From the NCBI RefSeq assembly GCF_000527175.1, contig NZ_AZUR01000001.1, forward strand, positions 1,646,001 to 1,710,000: 64,000 bases of DNA, written 5' to 3'. The notes below the pieces were generated by a model, which saw only the letters and a program-made list of their open reading frames with translations, did no database searches and was not told where the DNA came from. Both the position numbers and the translations under genes were made by a program. This stretch comes from Pseudogulbenkiania sp. MAI-1. GTDB taxonomy: Bacteria; Pseudomonadota; Gammaproteobacteria; Burkholderiales; Chromobacteriaceae. Of this stretch, positions 26,886-35,451 are shown in pieces (position 1 is the first letter of the stretch; each line of letters starts with the position of its first letter).

Positions 26886-27392
26886 ATGAAAGAATCATTA
26901 TCCGCACTGGTGGATAACGAACTCGATGGACCGGAGGCTGCCAGGGTCATTGCCGCCGCCAGTACCGACGAGTCGTTGAAGGAAGCATGGGATGAGTATC
27001 ATCTGATCGGTGATGCCATGCGTGCCTCTGGCCTGAACAGCATCAACGTGCGCCATCGGGTGGCTGCCCGACTGGCCGAGGAGCCGACTGTGCTGGCGCC
27101 GCGACGCTGGCTGCGAGAGGGGCGCGTGCGCACCGTCAGCGCCGTGGCACTGGCCGCGAGCATGAGTTTTGCTGCCGTGGTGGCGTGGCAGCAACTGGCG
27201 GTCAACGACCAGGGTACGGCCATGGTTGCCGCCGACAAGGGGGTGCCGGTGCAGGTGGCTCAGCAGGTGGAGCCGGCCAATGGTCCGATGGCGAATGGCA
27301 ATGGGGAAGACCCTTATCTGCTGGCGCATCAGGAGTTGGCTTCCGATCCTGATGTGGTGAAAGTCTCGCTCGGCAATGGAGTTCGCCATTGA
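26886..27392 (+). CDS. rseA: Anti-sigma factor RseA (MucA)
   Basis: Single-pass inner-membrane anti-sigma factor of about 168 residues. The cytoplasmic N-terminus has the RseA motif LSALVDNELDG and EAWDEYHLIGDAMR, which bind RpoE. One membrane helix lies at about 84-101 (VSAVALAASMSFAAVVAW) and a periplasmic tail of about 65 residues follows, the target of site-1 proteolysis and RseB binding. ATG at 26886 is chosen because AAGGTGG precedes it. The stop overlaps rseB by one base (TGATG). Confidence 0.93.
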   Translation: MKESLSALVDNELDGPEAARVIAAASTDESLKEAWDEYHLIGDAMRASGLNSINVRHRVAARLAEEPTVLAPRRWLREGRVRTVSAVALAASMSFAAVVAWQQLAVNDQGTAMVAADKGVPVQVAQQVEPANGPMANGNGEDPYLLAHQELASDPDVVKVSLGNGVRH

Positions 27393-28348
27393 TGCGGCTG
27401 AAGCACCTGACTGCCATTGTCTGTTTCGCTTTGCCGGCATTGGCGCATGCCGCCGATGACTGGCAGACCCTGAAGAAATCCGCCCAGGTAAGCCGCAACC
27501 AAGTCTTGACCGGTACCTATCTGCACCAGATGAGCGGTGTGGTGGAAACGTTCAGCATCGTGCGCGGCACTGGGGCGGAAGGGGTGATCGAGTTGCGCCA
27601 GTCGCTCGACGGCACGCCGCGCGAGATCGTTCGCAACGGCAACGAGCTGATCGGCTACGGCCCGGACAAGAAGGCCCTGATGGCCGCCAAGGTCAGTGCG
27701 ATGCGGCTGTTCCCGGCCCTGTTGCCGGACGACATGGCCGGCGTTGCCGAGTCCTACACGCTCAAACGCCTGACCGGCGACCGGGTGGCGCAGCGCGAAT
27801 GCGATTGGCTCGAACTCAAGGCCAAGGACAAGGCGCGTTACGGTATGCGGCTCTGTCTCGATCGCACCAGCCTGCTGCCGCTCAAGATCATGACGCTGAC
27901 TCCGGCGCAGGAGCCGATCGAACAGTACATGTTCACCGAGATCGAGCTGGTCGCCCCGAAGGATCGCAGCCTGTTCAAGCCGCATTACTCGCTCAGCTTC
28001 CCGATCCGCAACGCGAGCGCGGCGGCATCGAGCGGAACGGGAGTGGAGGGCGTGGAGGTCAGCGGTCTGCCCAGCGGCTTCCGCCTGATCCGCGCCGTGC
28101 AACGCAGCCTCTCGGGGCAGGCCGAGCGTCTGGTGCGGCATCTGGTGTATACCGACGGCCTGGTCATGCTGTCGCTGTTCATCGAGCCGCAGGCAGGCGA
28201 ACAGCGGGCCGAGCGGGTGAGTACCCTGTACGGCGCCGTCGGCATGGCGACGACCAGCCAGGGAGGCATGCAGCTGACCCTGGTCGGCGACCTGCCCGAA
28301 GCCAGCATGCTGTCCTTGCTCAAATCGATCCGGGTCGTCCAGAAATAA
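27392..28348 (+). CDS. rseB: Sigma-E regulatory protein RseB (MucB)
   Basis: Periplasmic protein of about 318 residues that binds RseA and protects it from cleavage until it senses mislocalised lipid or LPS. It starts with a clear signal peptide (MRLKHLTAIVCFALPALAHA). The large LolA-like domain contains GTYLHQMSGVVETFSIVRG and the small MucB C-terminal domain contains VSGLPSGFRLIRAVQ and HLVYTDGLVMLSLFIE. The ATG overlaps the rseA stop by one base, so translation is coupled. A preceding TTG would add one residue but is less likely. Confidence 0.93.
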   Translation: MRLKHLTAIVCFALPALAHAADDWQTLKKSAQVSRNQVLTGTYLHQMSGVVETFSIVRGTGAEGVIELRQSLDGTPREIVRNGNELIGYGPDKKALMAAKVSAMRLFPALLPDDMAGVAESYTLKRLTGDRVAQRECDWLELKAKDKARYGMRLCLDRTSLLPLKIMTLTPAQEPIEQYMFTEIELVAPKDRSLFKPHYSLSFPIRNASAAASSGTGVEGVEVSGLPSGFRLIRAVQRSLSGQAERLVRHLVYTDGLVMLSLFIEPQAGEQRAERVSTLYGAVGMATTSQGGMQLTLVGDLPEASMLSLLKSIRVVQK

Positions 28349-28350
28349 AT

Positions 28351-28425
28351 ATGGCTGAAATCCGGGCTCGCGTACTGGCAATGGGGCAGGCATGCGCATG
28401 GGAGCCTCCCCGTTCCACTCCCTGA
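28351..28425 (+). pseudogene. Possible rseC/mucC remnant
   Basis: Two bases after rseB an ATG opens a 24-codon frame, MAEIRARVLAMGQACAWEPP and four more residues, then a stop. It resembles the N-terminus of RseC/MucC (M-E-x-RA-x-V-x-A-V-x4-A-W-V-E-P) and sits where that gene belongs, between rseB and mucD. The Cys-rich motif and membrane helices of RseC are not found in any frame of the following 175 bases. Either a deletion remnant or a chance short frame. Confidence 0.3.
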
Positions 28426-28601
28426 GGGGCCCTGAAGGAGCGCCGATGAATGCCCTGTCAGTGCCGCCGGCTGGCCTGCCCGGTTTCTTCCTTCCCCTTG
28501 CTGGCGGTGGGTCGATCTGCCTGCTGTCATCGGCATTCGGCCGCATTTCAGCCGATCATCACCGCCAAGTTTCCTTCTGAACCTTTCATGCTGGAGAAAA
28601 C

Positions 28602-30026
28602 ATGTCGGTCCAAAAACTGATTGTCTCTGCCATGCTGGCAGCTGCCGTGATTTCCGGGCCGGTATGGGCCGCCGAGGCGCGCCCCCTACCGGACTTCACC
28701 CAGATCGTCGAGCAGGAAGGCAAGGCCGTGGTCAACATCAGCACCACGCAGACTGTGCGCTCGACCATCAACGCCGTGCCCGAGGAATTCAGCGGCGACC
28801 CGTTCTTCGAATTCTTCCGCCGTTTCGCCCCGCCCCAGCAGCAAGAACGCAAGGAACGCTCGCTCGGTTCGGGCTTCATCGTCTCGTCGGACGGCTACGT
28901 GCTGACCAACTCGCACGTGGTAGCAAAGGCCGAGGAGATCACGGTGACGCTGGGTGATAAGCGCAGCTTCAAGGCACGGCTGATCGGCTCGGATGCCCGT
29001 ACCGACGTGGCGCTGCTCAAGATCGATGCGACCCGCTTGCCGGTGGCGCATCTGGGTTCGTCGGCCAACCTCAAGGTCGGGGAGTGGGTGCTGGCCATCG
29101 GTTCGCCGTTCGGCTTCGAGAATTCGGTCACCTCTGGCATCGTCTCGGCCAAGGGTCGCAGCCTGCCGGACGAAAACTACGTGCCGTTCATCCAGACCGA
29201 TGCCGCGGTGAACCCCGGCAATTCCGGCGGGCCGCTGTTCAACCTCAAGGGTGAGGTGGTCGGCATCAACTCGCAGATCTACAGCCGCTCCGGCGGCTTC
29301 ATGGGCATTTCCTTCGCCATCCCCATCGACGTGGCGGTGAAGGTGGCCGAACAGCTCAAGGCGGAAGGCAAGGTGAGCCGGGGCCGTATCGGCGTGTCCA
29401 TCCAGGAGCTGACGCAGGAACTGGCCGAGTCGTTCGGCTTGCGTGGGGTGACGGCCGGGGCGTTGATCAATTCGGTCGAGAAGGGCGGCCCGGCGGATCG
29501 GGCCGGGCTGCGCGTCGGTGACGTCGTGCGCAAGATCGACGGCCAGCCGGTCGAATCCTCGGCCGACATGCCGCGCCTGATCGGCGCCCTCCGGCCGGGC
29601 AAGCCGGTGGCGCTGGAAATCTGGCGCAATCGCACGTCCCGCGTGGTGACCGTGGTACTGGAAGAGTTGCAGGAAGAGGCGCCGAGCATCGCCGAGCGCG
29701 AATTCCGCCAGCCGCAGAAACCGACCGAGCCGCAAGGCGAGCGCATGGCGTCCATCGGCCTGGAGTTGTCCGAACTGGCGCCGGTGCAGCTCAGGCGGCT
29801 CGGCGTCGAATACGGCCTGCTGGTGCAGAAGGCGAGCGGGTCGGCGGCGCGCGCCGGCATGGCGCCGGGCGATGTGATCGTCGGTGTCGGCGACGAACCG
29901 CTGAGGAGTGCGCGCCAGCTGCGCGAGGCGCTGCGCTCGGTACGCAAGGGCGGCACCATCGCGCTGCAGGTGTTGCGGCGTGGTGTGACGCTGTTCGTGC
30001 CGCTGACCGTTGAGGAGATTAAATGA
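28602..30026 (+). CDS. mucD: Periplasmic serine endoprotease MucD (Do/DegP family)
   Basis: Secreted trypsin-fold protease and chaperone of 474 residues that removes misfolded periplasmic proteins and dampens sigma-E signalling. A signal peptide is present (cleavage near VWAAE). The catalytic triad is His105 (LTNSHVV), Asp135 (RTDVALL) and Ser208 (GNSGGPL). Two PDZ domains follow, from about 260 (GRIGVSIQELTQELAESFGL) and about 385 (RMASIGLELSELAPVQLRRL). The start has GGAGA about 7 bases upstream. The stop overlaps the glutaredoxin-like gene by 4 bases. Confidence 0.95.
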   Translation: MSVQKLIVSAMLAAAVISGPVWAAEARPLPDFTQIVEQEGKAVVNISTTQTVRSTINAVPEEFSGDPFFEFFRRFAPPQQQERKERSLGSGFIVSSDGYVLTNSHVVAKAEEITVTLGDKRSFKARLIGSDARTDVALLKIDATRLPVAHLGSSANLKVGEWVLAIGSPFGFENSVTSGIVSAKGRSLPDENYVPFIQTDAAVNPGNSGGPLFNLKGEVVGINSQIYSRSGGFMGISFAIPIDVAVKVAEQLKAEGKVSRGRIGVSIQELTQELAESFGLRGVTAGALINSVEKGGPADRAGLRVGDVVRKIDGQPVESSADMPRLIGALRPGKPVALEIWRNRTSRVVTVVLEELQEEAPSIAEREFRQPQKPTEPQGERMASIGLELSELAPVQLRRLGVEYGLLVQKASGSAARAGMAPGDVIVGVGDEPLRSARQLREALRSVRKGGTIALQVLRRGVTLFVPLTVEEIK

Positions 30027-30262
30027 GGCTGACGCTGTATTTTCGCGAGTATTGCAGCCTGTGCCACCAGATGCTGGCCGAACTCCAGCCGTGGCAGCAA
30101 AAGCACGGCTTCGCGCTCGACGTGATCGACGTCGACGCGGACCCCGTGCTGGAGGAGCGCTTCAACGAACTGGTGCCGGTCTTGATGGATGGCGACAACG
30201 AAATCTGTCATTACCATCTGGATACTCAGCGGCTGGCTGCACATCTTGGCGAAATCGGCTAA
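30023..30262 (+). CDS. Glutaredoxin family protein (GrxC-like, YfiK-neighbourhood type)
   Basis: A 79-residue thioredoxin-fold protein. The redox motif CSLC is at 11-14, after the first strand LTLYFREY; a cis-Pro region follows in ELVPVLMDG. It lacks a signal peptide, so it is cytosolic. DUF836-type proteins of this size regularly lie between mucD and lepA in betaproteobacteria. It overlaps mucD by 4 bases (ATGA), so it is translated with it, and a terminator hairpin follows before lepA. Partner and substrate unknown. Confidence 0.87.
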   Translation: MRLTLYFREYCSLCHQMLAELQPWQQKHGFALDVIDVDADPVLEERFNELVPVLMDGDNEICHYHLDTQRLAAHLGEIG

Positions 30263-30285
30263 AATCCGCGCCAGTGTGAGTTGTC

Positions 30286-30314
30286 AAGGGCACGCCAGCG
30301 TGCCCTTAATTTTT
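30286..30314 (+). terminator. Terminator between the glutaredoxin gene and lepA
   Basis: AAGGGCACG-CCAG-CGTGCCCTT is a perfect 9-base-pair stem followed by AATTTTTG. It lies just 12 bases before the lepA start, so it either ends the rpoE transcript or partly attenuates lepA. A TAAAAT just upstream (30260-30265) could be a -10 box for lepA. Confidence 0.75.
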
Positions 30315-30325
30315 GCTGGATACCG

Positions 30326-32119
30326 ATGAAAAACATCCGAAACTTCTCGATCATTGCCCATATCGACCATGGCAAATCGACCCTGGCCGACCGTTTCATC
30401 CAGTTCTGCGGCGGCCTGGAAATGCGCGAGATGAGCGCCCAGGTTCTCGACTCGATGGATATCGAGAAAGAGCGCGGCATCACCATCAAGGCCCAGACCG
30501 CGGCGCTGCAGTACAAGGCGCGCGACGGTCAGGTCTACAACCTGAACCTGATCGACACCCCGGGGCACGTCGACTTTTCCTACGAAGTCAGCCGCTCGCT
30601 GTCCGCCTGCGAAGGCGCGCTGCTGGTGGTCGACGCCTCGCAGGGCGTCGAGGCCCAGACCGTCGCCAACTGCTACACCGCCATCGACCTGGGTGTGGAA
30701 GTGGTGCCGGTGCTCAACAAGATCGACCTGCCGGCGGCCGAGCCCGAGCGCGTCAGCCAGGAGATCGAGGACATCATCGGCATCGAGGCGATCGACGCGG
30801 TACGCGCCTCGGCCAAGTCCGGCATCGGCATCGAGGACATCCTCGAGACAGTGGTGACCAAGATTCCGCCGCCGCAGGGCAACCCGGACGGCCCGCTCAA
30901 GGCGCTCATCATCGACTCCTGGTTCGACAACTACGTCGGCGTGGTGATGCTGGTGCGCGTCAAGGACGGCCAGCTCAAGCCCAAGGACAAGATCAAGTTC
31001 ATGGCCACCGGCGCCGAGTACCTGTGCGAGCAGGTCGGCGTGTTCACGCCGAAGTCGGTGCAGCGCGCCAGCCTCAACGCCGGCGAAGTGGGCTTCGTCA
31101 TCGCCGGCATCAAGGAGCTGAAGTCGGCCAAGGTGGGTGACACCATCACGCTGGCTACCCAGCCGGCCACCGAGCCGCTGCCGGGCTTCAAGGAGGTGCA
31201 GTCCCAGGTGTTCGCCGGCCTCTACCCGGTCGAATCGCACGACTACGACGCGCTGCGCGACGCGCTGGAGAAGTTGCAGCTCAACGACGCCTCGCTCAAG
31301 TTCGAGCCGGAAGTGTCGCAGGCGCTGGGCTTCGGCTTCCGCTGCGGCTTCCTCGGCCTGTTGCACCTGGAGATCGTGCAGGAGCGCCTGGAGCGCGAGT
31401 TCGACATGGATCTCATCACCACCGCGCCCACTGTAGTGTACGAAGTGGTGATGAAGGACGGCAGCGTGATCGAGGTGGAAAACCCGTCCAAACTGCCGGA
31501 TCCGGGCAAGTTCGACGAGCTGCGCGAGCCCATCATCACCGCCACCATCCTGGTGCCGCAGGACTACGTCGGCGCGGTGATGACGCTGTGCAACCAGAAG
31601 CGCGGCGTACAGGTGAACATGCAGTACATGGGCCGCCAGGTGATGCTGAAGTACGATCTGCCGATGAACGAAGTGGTGATGGACTTCTTCGACAAGCTCA
31701 AGTCCACCAGCCGCGGTTACGCCTCGCTGGACTACGAGTTCAAGGAATTCCGCGCCGCCGACCTGGTCAAGCTGGACGTGCTGGTCAACGGCGAAAAGGT
31801 GGATGCGCTGTCGCTGATCGTGCACCGCGGCAGCAGCCAGTACCGTGGTCGTGAACTGGTGGCCAAGATGCGCGAGCTGATCCCGCGCCAGATGTTCGAC
31901 ATCGCGGTGCAGGCCGCCATCGGCAGCCATATCATTGCCCGTGAGACGGTGAAGGCGCTGCGCAAGAACGTGTTGGCCAAGTGCTACGGCGGCGACATCA
32001 CCCGCAAGAAAAAGCTGCTGGAAAAACAGAAGGCCGGCAAAAAGCGCATGAAGCAGGTGGGCAACGTGGAAATTCCTCAGGAAGCCTTCCTCGCCATTCT
32101 TCAAGTGGGGGACAAGTAA
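30326..32119 (+). CDS. lepA: Elongation factor 4 (LepA)
   Basis: Ribosome-associated translational GTPase of about 597 residues that back-translocates or remodels stalled ribosomes. G1 is AHIDHGKST (10-18), G3 DTPGHVDF and G4 NKIDLP. The LepA-specific C-terminal domain, rich in Lys (RKKKLLEKQKAGKKRMKQVG), is intact. ATG at 30326 gives the standard MKNIRNFSIIAHIDHGKST N-terminus; the frame open to 30281 crosses the terminator hairpin. lepB starts directly after the stop. Confidence 0.97.
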   Translation: MKNIRNFSIIAHIDHGKSTLADRFIQFCGGLEMREMSAQVLDSMDIEKERGITIKAQTAALQYKARDGQVYNLNLIDTPGHVDFSYEVSRSLSACEGALLVVDASQGVEAQTVANCYTAIDLGVEVVPVLNKIDLPAAEPERVSQEIEDIIGIEAIDAVRASAKSGIGIEDILETVVTKIPPPQGNPDGPLKALIIDSWFDNYVGVVMLVRVKDGQLKPKDKIKFMATGAEYLCEQVGVFTPKSVQRASLNAGEVGFVIAGIKELKSAKVGDTITLATQPATEPLPGFKEVQSQVFAGLYPVESHDYDALRDALEKLQLNDASLKFEPEVSQALGFGFRCGFLGLLHLEIVQERLEREFDMDLITTAPTVVYEVVMKDGSVIEVENPSKLPDPGKFDELREPIITATILVPQDYVGAVMTLCNQKRGVQVNMQYMGRQVMLKYDLPMNEVVMDFFDKLKSTSRGYASLDYEFKEFRAADLVKLDVLVNGEKVDALSLIVHRGSSQYRGRELVAKMRELIPRQMFDIAVQAAIGSHIIARETVKALRKNVLAKCYGGDITRKKKLLEKQKAGKKRMKQVGNVEIPQEAFLAILQVGDK

Positions 32120-33094
32120 GTGGGGGGAAATCTGTTCTGGGTGTTCGTGGTGGTGGCCGTCATCGGCCTGATGCTGATCGTCTTCAGCGGCGGCAAACGT
32201 GAGGCGGCCGCCAAGGACTGGCCGGCATCCATTCAGTGGGGCTACCTCGCGCTGGTGGTGGGTGGCTTCGGCATGCTGTCCAGCGCCATGAGCTTCACCG
32301 CCGTGATGCTGGTGTTCGTGCTGATCACCGGGGCGGTATGGGCGCTGGACAAGCTGCTGCTGGCCAAGAAGAGGCAGGCCGAAAACCGCGAGGTGGGGCA
32401 CTTCGTCGACTACGCGCGCGGTTTCTTCCCGGTCATCTTCGTGGTGTTCGTGCTGCGCTCCTTCCTGGTCGAGCCCTTCCAGATTCCCTCCAGCTCGATG
32501 CGGCCGGGGCTGGTGGTCGGCGATTTCATCCTGGTCAACAAGTTCTCCTACGGTATTCGCGTGCCGGTGCTGAACACCGTGCTGATCCCGGTCAACAAGG
32601 TCGAGCGGGGCGACGTGGTGGTGTTCAACTTTCCGCCGCAGCCCAGCATCAACTACATCAAGCGCGTAATCGGTCTGCCGGGCGACACGGTGGAGTACCG
32701 CAACAAGCGTCTGATCGTGAACGGACAGCCGGTGCCGGATCAGCAGGATGGCAACTACGAGTACCTGGAGCAGGGCCTGGCCATGATCCGCAACGAACAA
32801 TACCAGGAGAAGCTGGGCGCCAAGAGTTTCAAGGTGCTCAACATCCCGGAAGCGCCGACGCTGAGCCTGAGCCAGGTCATGGATTTTCCTTTCCGCGAGC
32901 GTTGTGTCTATGATGACAATGGCTTCACCTGCCGCGTGCCGGAAGGGCACTATTTCATGATGGGCGACAACCGCGACAACAGCCTGGACGGCCGCTACTG
33001 GGGCTTCGTCGCCGACAAGCTGCTGGTGGGCAAGGCATTCCTGGTGTGGATGAACTTCAGCGACCTGTCGCGTATCGGTCATAGCATCCGCTGA
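32120..33094 (+). CDS. lepB: Signal peptidase I
   Basis: Inner-membrane serine protease of 324 residues that removes signal peptides from exported proteins. Two N-terminal membrane segments (about 2-18 and 46-75) precede the periplasmic catalytic domain. The Ser/Lys dyad is Ser126 in PSSSMRP and Lys181 in INYIKRVIGLPGD; the third box is FMMGDNRDNSLDGRYWGFV. The start is GTG immediately after the lepA stop, with GGGGGAC upstream; lepA-lepB is a classic pair. Confidence 0.95.
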   Translation: MGGNLFWVFVVVAVIGLMLIVFSGGKREAAAKDWPASIQWGYLALVVGGFGMLSSAMSFTAVMLVFVLITGAVWALDKLLLAKKRQAENREVGHFVDYARGFFPVIFVVFVLRSFLVEPFQIPSSSMRPGLVVGDFILVNKFSYGIRVPVLNTVLIPVNKVERGDVVVFNFPPQPSINYIKRVIGLPGDTVEYRNKRLIVNGQPVPDQQDGNYEYLEQGLAMIRNEQYQEKLGAKSFKVLNIPEAPTLSLSQVMDFPFRERCVYDDNGFTCRVPEGHYFMMGDNRDNSLDGRYWGFVADKLLVGKAFLVWMNFSDLSRIGHSIR

Positions 33095-33132
33095 GCGGTC
33101 TTCGGCTTTGACAGTCTAAGGGGGAGGGAGCA

Positions 33133-33498
33133 ATGCAACGAGGTCAATACGGCTTTACGTTCATTTCGACGCTGGTGCTGATGGCCTTTATCGGCGGCGT
33201 CGTACTGCTGGGTTTCAAGGTGATCCCGGTCTACGTCGAATACGCGGCGGTCAAGCAAGCGGTAAGAGATTTGGGCAGTGAAACCTCCTCCAGCGAATAC
33301 CAGATTCGCAAGGACTTCAATACCAAGGCCGATGTGGCCGACATCAGTTCGATCCGCGGCCAGGATCTCCAGGTGGTGGCAGGTTCCGGCGTAGTGCATA
33401 TCCGTGCCGCCTATCGCCGTGAAGTGCCGTTGTTCGCCAATGTCGGCCTGACGTTTGATTTTGAAACCGAAGCAGGCAAAACCGATTCTTCCCAATGA
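33133..33498 (+). CDS. DUF4845 domain protein
   Basis: A 121-residue protein with one N-terminal membrane helix (TFISTLVLMAFIGGVVLLGF) and a short extracytoplasmic domain; the N-terminus MQRGQYGFTFIS is reminiscent of pilin-like leaders (type II signal motif). DUF4845 proteins regularly lie between lepB and rnc in betaproteobacteria; their role is unknown. GGGGGAGGGAG upstream of ATG supports the start, and the stop overlaps rnc by 4 bases. Confidence 0.88.
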   Translation: MQRGQYGFTFISTLVLMAFIGGVVLLGFKVIPVYVEYAAVKQAVRDLGSETSSSEYQIRKDFNTKADVADISSIRGQDLQVVAGSGVVHIRAAYRREVPLFANVGLTFDFETEAGKTDSSQ

Positions 33499-34211
33499 GT
33501 GTATCGCAGACCGAAGTAAAGTTTGGCCGCCTGTCGGCCGCGTTGGGCTATCGTTTTTCACGCCCGGAACTGTTGCGCCAGGCCCTGACGCATCGCAGCT
33601 ACGGCACGCCCAACAACGAGCGTTTTGAATTCGTCGGCGACAGCATTCTCAACTATACCGTGGCGCGCATGCTGTTCGATCGCTTCCCCCGTCTGAGCGA
33701 GGGGGAGTTGTCGCGCCTGCGCGCCAACCTGGTCAACCAGAGCGCGCTGGCCGAAATCGCCCAAGGATTGGGTTTGGGCGACTACCTGTACCTGGGAGAA
33801 GGCGAACTGAAGAGCGGAGGCTTCAACCGTCCGTCCATCCTGGCCGATGCACTGGAAGCGACCTTCGCCGCCGTCAGCTTCGATGCCGACTTCGCCGCCG
33901 CCGAGAGCGTGGTACGCCGCCTGTACGAGGCGCGTGTGGCCGCGATCGATCCCACCAAGCACGCCAAGGATGCCAAGACTCGCTTGCAGGAAGCCCTGCA
34001 GGCGCGCAAGCTGGCGTTGCCGAAATACCGCATCCTCTCCCAGAGCGGAGAGGCTCATGAACAATGGTTCAAGGTGGAGTGCGACTTGGGCGAACTGGCT
34101 GTCATCGTCACCGGCGAGGGCAGCAGCCGCCGCGCCGCCGAGCAGCAATCGGCCGAAACCGCACTGGCACACCTCGAACGGAAGCTGTCCTCGGGCAAGA
34201 AACACGCATGA
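33495..34211 (+). CDS. rnc: Ribonuclease III
   Basis: Double-strand-specific endoribonuclease of 238 residues that processes rRNA precursors and regulates mRNAs. The signature NERFEFVGDS is at 41-50 (usual form NERLEFLGDS) and carries catalytic Glu and Asp; the later acidic site is LADALEATFAAV. A C-terminal dsRNA-binding domain (DAKTRLQEALQARKLALPKY, then GEGSSRRAAEQQSAETALAH) completes the protein. It overlaps both neighbours by 4 bases, forming a translationally coupled DUF4845-rnc-era cluster. Confidence 0.96.
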   Translation: MSVSQTEVKFGRLSAALGYRFSRPELLRQALTHRSYGTPNNERFEFVGDSILNYTVARMLFDRFPRLSEGELSRLRANLVNQSALAEIAQGLGLGDYLYLGEGELKSGGFNRPSILADALEATFAAVSFDADFAAAESVVRRLYEARVAAIDPTKHAKDAKTRLQEALQARKLALPKYRILSQSGEAHEQWFKVECDLGELAVIVTGEGSSRRAAEQQSAETALAHLERKLSSGKKHA

Positions 34212-35098
34212 CTGATACCCCATTCCACTGCGGCTTTGTCGCCATCGTCGGCCGTCCCAACGTCGGCAAATCGACGTTGATGAACCACCTGATCGGCCAG
34301 AAGGTCAGCATCACCTCGAAAAAGGCGCAGACCACGCGCCACCGCGTCAACGGCATCCATACCGAAGACAGCGCGCAGTTCGTGTTCGTCGACACCCCTG
34401 GTTTCCAGACCTTCCACAAGGGGGCGCTCAACGAGGTGCTCAACCGCAGCGTCAAGGAAACGCTGTCGGACGTCGATTGCGTGCTGTTCGTCATCGAAGC
34501 CATGCGCTGGACCGGGGCCGACAAGGAACTGTTGCCGCTGTTGCCCAAGCACACCCCGGTGATGCTGGTGATCAACAAGCTGGACAAGGCCAAGGACAAG
34601 CTGGCTCTGGCCGAATTCATCGAGACCGTGAGGGCAGATTTCGCCTTTGCCGACGTCGAGGTGGTCAGCGCCAAGCACGGCCAGCGTCTCGCCGAGCTGC
34701 TCGACAAGGTGCGCCCGCACCTGCCGGAATCGATGCCGCTCTACCCGGAAGACATGGTCACCGACAAGAGCGAGCGCTTCCTCGCCGCCGAGATCGTGCG
34801 CGAGAAGCTGTTCCGCTACCTGGGCGAGGAACTGCCGTACTCGATGAACGTGGAAGTCGAGCAGTTCGAACTCGACGGCGCGCTGCGCCGCATCCACGTC
34901 GCCGTGCTGGTCGACAAGGAAGGCCAGAAGGGCATCCTGATCGGCAAGGGCGGCGAGAAGCTGAAGAAGATTTCGACCGAAGCCCGCCTCGACATGGAAA
35001 AACTGTTCGACGGCAAGGTCTATCTGGAAGTGTGGGTCAAGGTCAAGAGCGGCTGGGCGGACGACGTGCGCTTCCTCAAGGAATTCGGCCTCAACTGA
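34208..35098 (+). CDS. era: GTPase Era
   Basis: Essential GTPase of about 296 residues that binds the 3' end of 16S rRNA during 30S maturation. G1 GRPNVGKST, G3 DTPGF and G4 NKLDK are present, and the C-terminal KH domain includes GQKGILIGKGGEKLKKI, the RNA-binding loop. ATG at 34208 overlaps the rnc stop by 4 bases and gives the standard N-terminus; an open frame reading back to 34064 lies inside rnc. Confidence 0.96.
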   Translation: MTDTPFHCGFVAIVGRPNVGKSTLMNHLIGQKVSITSKKAQTTRHRVNGIHTEDSAQFVFVDTPGFQTFHKGALNEVLNRSVKETLSDVDCVLFVIEAMRWTGADKELLPLLPKHTPVMLVINKLDKAKDKLALAEFIETVRADFAFADVEVVSAKHGQRLAELLDKVRPHLPESMPLYPEDMVTDKSERFLAAEIVREKLFRYLGEELPYSMNVEVEQFELDGALRRIHVAVLVDKEGQKGILIGKGGEKLKKISTEARLDMEKLFDGKVYLEVWVKVKSGWADDVRFLKEFGLN

Positions 35099-35100
35099 TC

Positions 35101-35451
35101 ATGCCAGCGTCCCTGCCGTTGCCGCCTTACTGGACCGTCATCTTCTCCTCGCAGCGCACCGACGGTGACCAGGGCTACGCCGAGATGGCCGAGCGCATGA
35201 TGCGGCTGGCCAGCGTGCAGCCGGGGTTTCTCGGCGTGGAAAGCGCCCGCGATGAAAACGGTTTCGGCATTACCGTGTCTTACTGGGATAGCGTGGAAGC
35301 GATCGCCGCCTGGCGCCACCACGCCGAGCACATGGTGGCTCAGCGCCTCGGGCGCGAGGTGTGGTATCAGGCTTTCTCGCTGAAGGTGGCACGCGTCGAG
35401 CGTGCGCACGATTTCACGAACCCGAGGGACGATGAACCCGGGCCGGATTGA
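35101..35451 (+). CDS. ABM-family protein between era and recO
   Basis: A protein of about 116 residues with an antibiotic biosynthesis monooxygenase-like fold: WTVIFSSQRTDGDQGYAEMA, ASVQPGFLGVESARDENGFG and ITVSYWDSVEAIAAWRHHAE. It begins 2 bases after era ends and overlaps recO by 20 bases, so it is embedded in the rnc-era-recO operon. Similar proteins are described as heme-degrading or stress-related oxygenases, but most have no assigned substrate. Function uncertain; the fold call is fairly firm. Confidence 0.8.
   Translation: MPASLPLPPYWTVIFSSQRTDGDQGYAEMAERMMRLASVQPGFLGVESARDENGFGITVSYWDSVEAIAAWRHHAEHMVAQRLGREVWYQAFSLKVARVERAHDFTNPRDDEPGPD

Noticed and set aside
28441..28580. Small open frame in the rseB-mucD gap
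   Set aside because: No ribosome binding site match to a known family; composition looks random.
30284..33082. Very long open frame antisense to lepA and lepB, and similar long antisense frames over acnD (21084-23582) and hrpA (42890-44965)
   Set aside because: They mirror highly conserved genes, encode His/Arg/Gln-rich low-complexity strings and lack ribosome binding sites; high-GC codon use makes such shadows common.
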